From: an uncultured Lachnospiraceae bacterium
GTDB taxonomy: Bacteria > Bacillota > Clostridia > Lachnospirales > Lachnospiraceae
Length of the DNA: 64,000 nt
Assembly (NCBI GenBank): GCA_902786515.1
Contig: CADADA010000018.1
Coordinates: 16,287 to 80,286 of the forward strand
Direction of reading: 5' to 3'
Position 1 is the first letter of the stretch, and each line of letters begins with the position of its first letter. Under the pieces are notes generated by a model. The model was not told where the DNA came from. It did not search any database and saw only the letters and a list, made by a program, of their open reading frames with translations. A program made the position numbers and the translations under genes. Positions 63,499 through 64,000 of the stretch are shown here, in pieces.

Positions 63499-63527
63499 TT
63501 GACATTCTGGGAACAATATCTTAATAT
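63499..63527 (+). promoter_or_regulatory. Sigma-A-type promoter for the last gene
   Basis: TTGACA (63499-63504), 17-base spacer, TAATAT (63522-63527), 56 bases before the TTG start of the following gene. A second TATAAT overlaps 3 bases further on. Confidence 0.65.
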
Positions 63528-63583
63528 AATTTATATCACATAATAAATGTGATAAAGATTGCTAGATATAGGAGGCATACTTA

Positions 63584-64000
63584 TTGAAAAATGATATTTC
63601 ATATGATAATCTTTATATTCTTAAAGATTATTCTAACACAATTTCTAAATTTTCTTTTGACGGATTTCGTTTCAAAAACGAAAAAGAAGTCATCGAATAT
63701 TATACAAAAGATACCAAAGAATTAGAAAAACTTAACGAATTAAAGAAAAACAAAGAACTATACGAAAACTTTGACTTTGAGACTCACCCGGAAAGACTTG
63801 CCAGTCTTTTGACTTCAATACTTGGGTACAATGTAAAAATAATAGGAATATTCAAAAATGAAGGAAATATGTCGCCAAAAGGCCCGGGAGTTATTTTTGA
63901 CATAGTCGTTAAAATGGAAGATAACAGTGTTGCAGATGTAGAAGCACAAAAGATTCCATATGATTTTACAGGCAAAAGAATGTCGGTCTATTCTTCAGCG
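63584..64000 (+). CDS. Rpn/PD-(D/E)XK nuclease-family transposase-like protein, N-terminal part
   Basis: Opens with TTG at 63584, 8 bases after GGAGG, and runs off the window (139 codons present). The segment RLASLLTSILGYN, then FDIVVKMEDNSVADVEAQ with Asp and E-x-Q at the PD-(D/E)XK positions and GKRMSVYSSA fits the Rpn/YhgA-like PD-(D/E)XK family common in Lachnospiraceae. These proteins are recombination-promoting nucleases. It has its own promoter and is divergent from the recombinase. Confidence 0.7.
   Translation, partial: MKNDISYDNLYILKDYSNTISKFSFDGFRFKNEKEVIEYYTKDTKELEKLNELKKNKELYENFDFETHPERLASLLTSILGYNVKIIGIFKNEGNMSPKGPGVIFDIVVKMEDNSVADVEAQKIPYDFTGKRMSVYSSA

Overview
The window looks like a low-GC Firmicute, most likely a motile Lachnospiraceae-type Clostridium. 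The support is A+T-rich codon use, strong GGAGG ribosome binding sites, TTG/GTG starts, Clostridial-style agr genes, an IS66 relic and the surface-glycan gene repertoire. No rRNA or tRNA gene was seen. Everything here was read by eye; no database search was run.

Bases 1-30,750 are a surface-glycan or flagellin-glycosylation locus. It opens with the end of a CDP-ribitol-type cytidylyltransferase and its partner dehydrogenase. Then come glycosyltransferases (GT2, GT32, DUF4422 and StrF-like types), SAM methyltransferases, a radical-SAM protein, an RmlC-like epimerase with an SDR reductase, and an almost complete CMP-legionaminic acid operon (legB, legC, ptmE, a second PLP enzyme, a FemAB-like acyltransferase, legG, legF, legI). 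Several enzymes carry the same small Rossmann-type domain fused to unrelated catalytic domains. Two StrF-like modules lie on the opposite strand.

Bases 30,750-32,880 are decayed DNA: the tail of an SGNH/DltD-like hydrolase gene and a broken IS66 element.

Bases 32,900-54,470 are a type III CRISPR-Cas island. Three arrays share one 30-nt repeat and sit in three tandem copies of a unit made of leader, array, cas2 and a zinc-peptidase-like gene. Only the last cas2 is intact; the reverse transcriptase after it is broken and no cas1 is visible. Two nearly identical cas6 genes lie 9.7 kb apart. The effector operon is built from fused subunits (Cas7-insert-like, Cas10, Cas7-Cas5-Cas11-like, double Cas7, Csx19-like), the architecture of type III-Dv. 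A complete agr quorum-sensing set (agrB, agrA, agrC, agrD) is interleaved with these genes.

Bases 54,470-64,000 hold a Panacea-domain/membrane-protein pair, a decayed stretch, a second copy of the agr operator-promoter with an agrB relic, and a 4.5-kb segment bounded by a perfect 29-bp inverted repeat. Inside that segment a nuclease-STAND NTPase gene and a glycosyltransferase gene converge. A tyrosine recombinase gene lies just outside, followed by the start of an Rpn/PD-(D/E)XK family gene.

The main idea to test: three agr-type operators (40.7, 44.5 and 57.3 kb) sit upstream of agrBAC plus cas6, of agrD plus the CRISPR effector operon, and of the STAND gene. This suggests quorum-sensing control of a defence island, with the last module also able to flip by DNA inversion. 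This is inference from sequence layout only.
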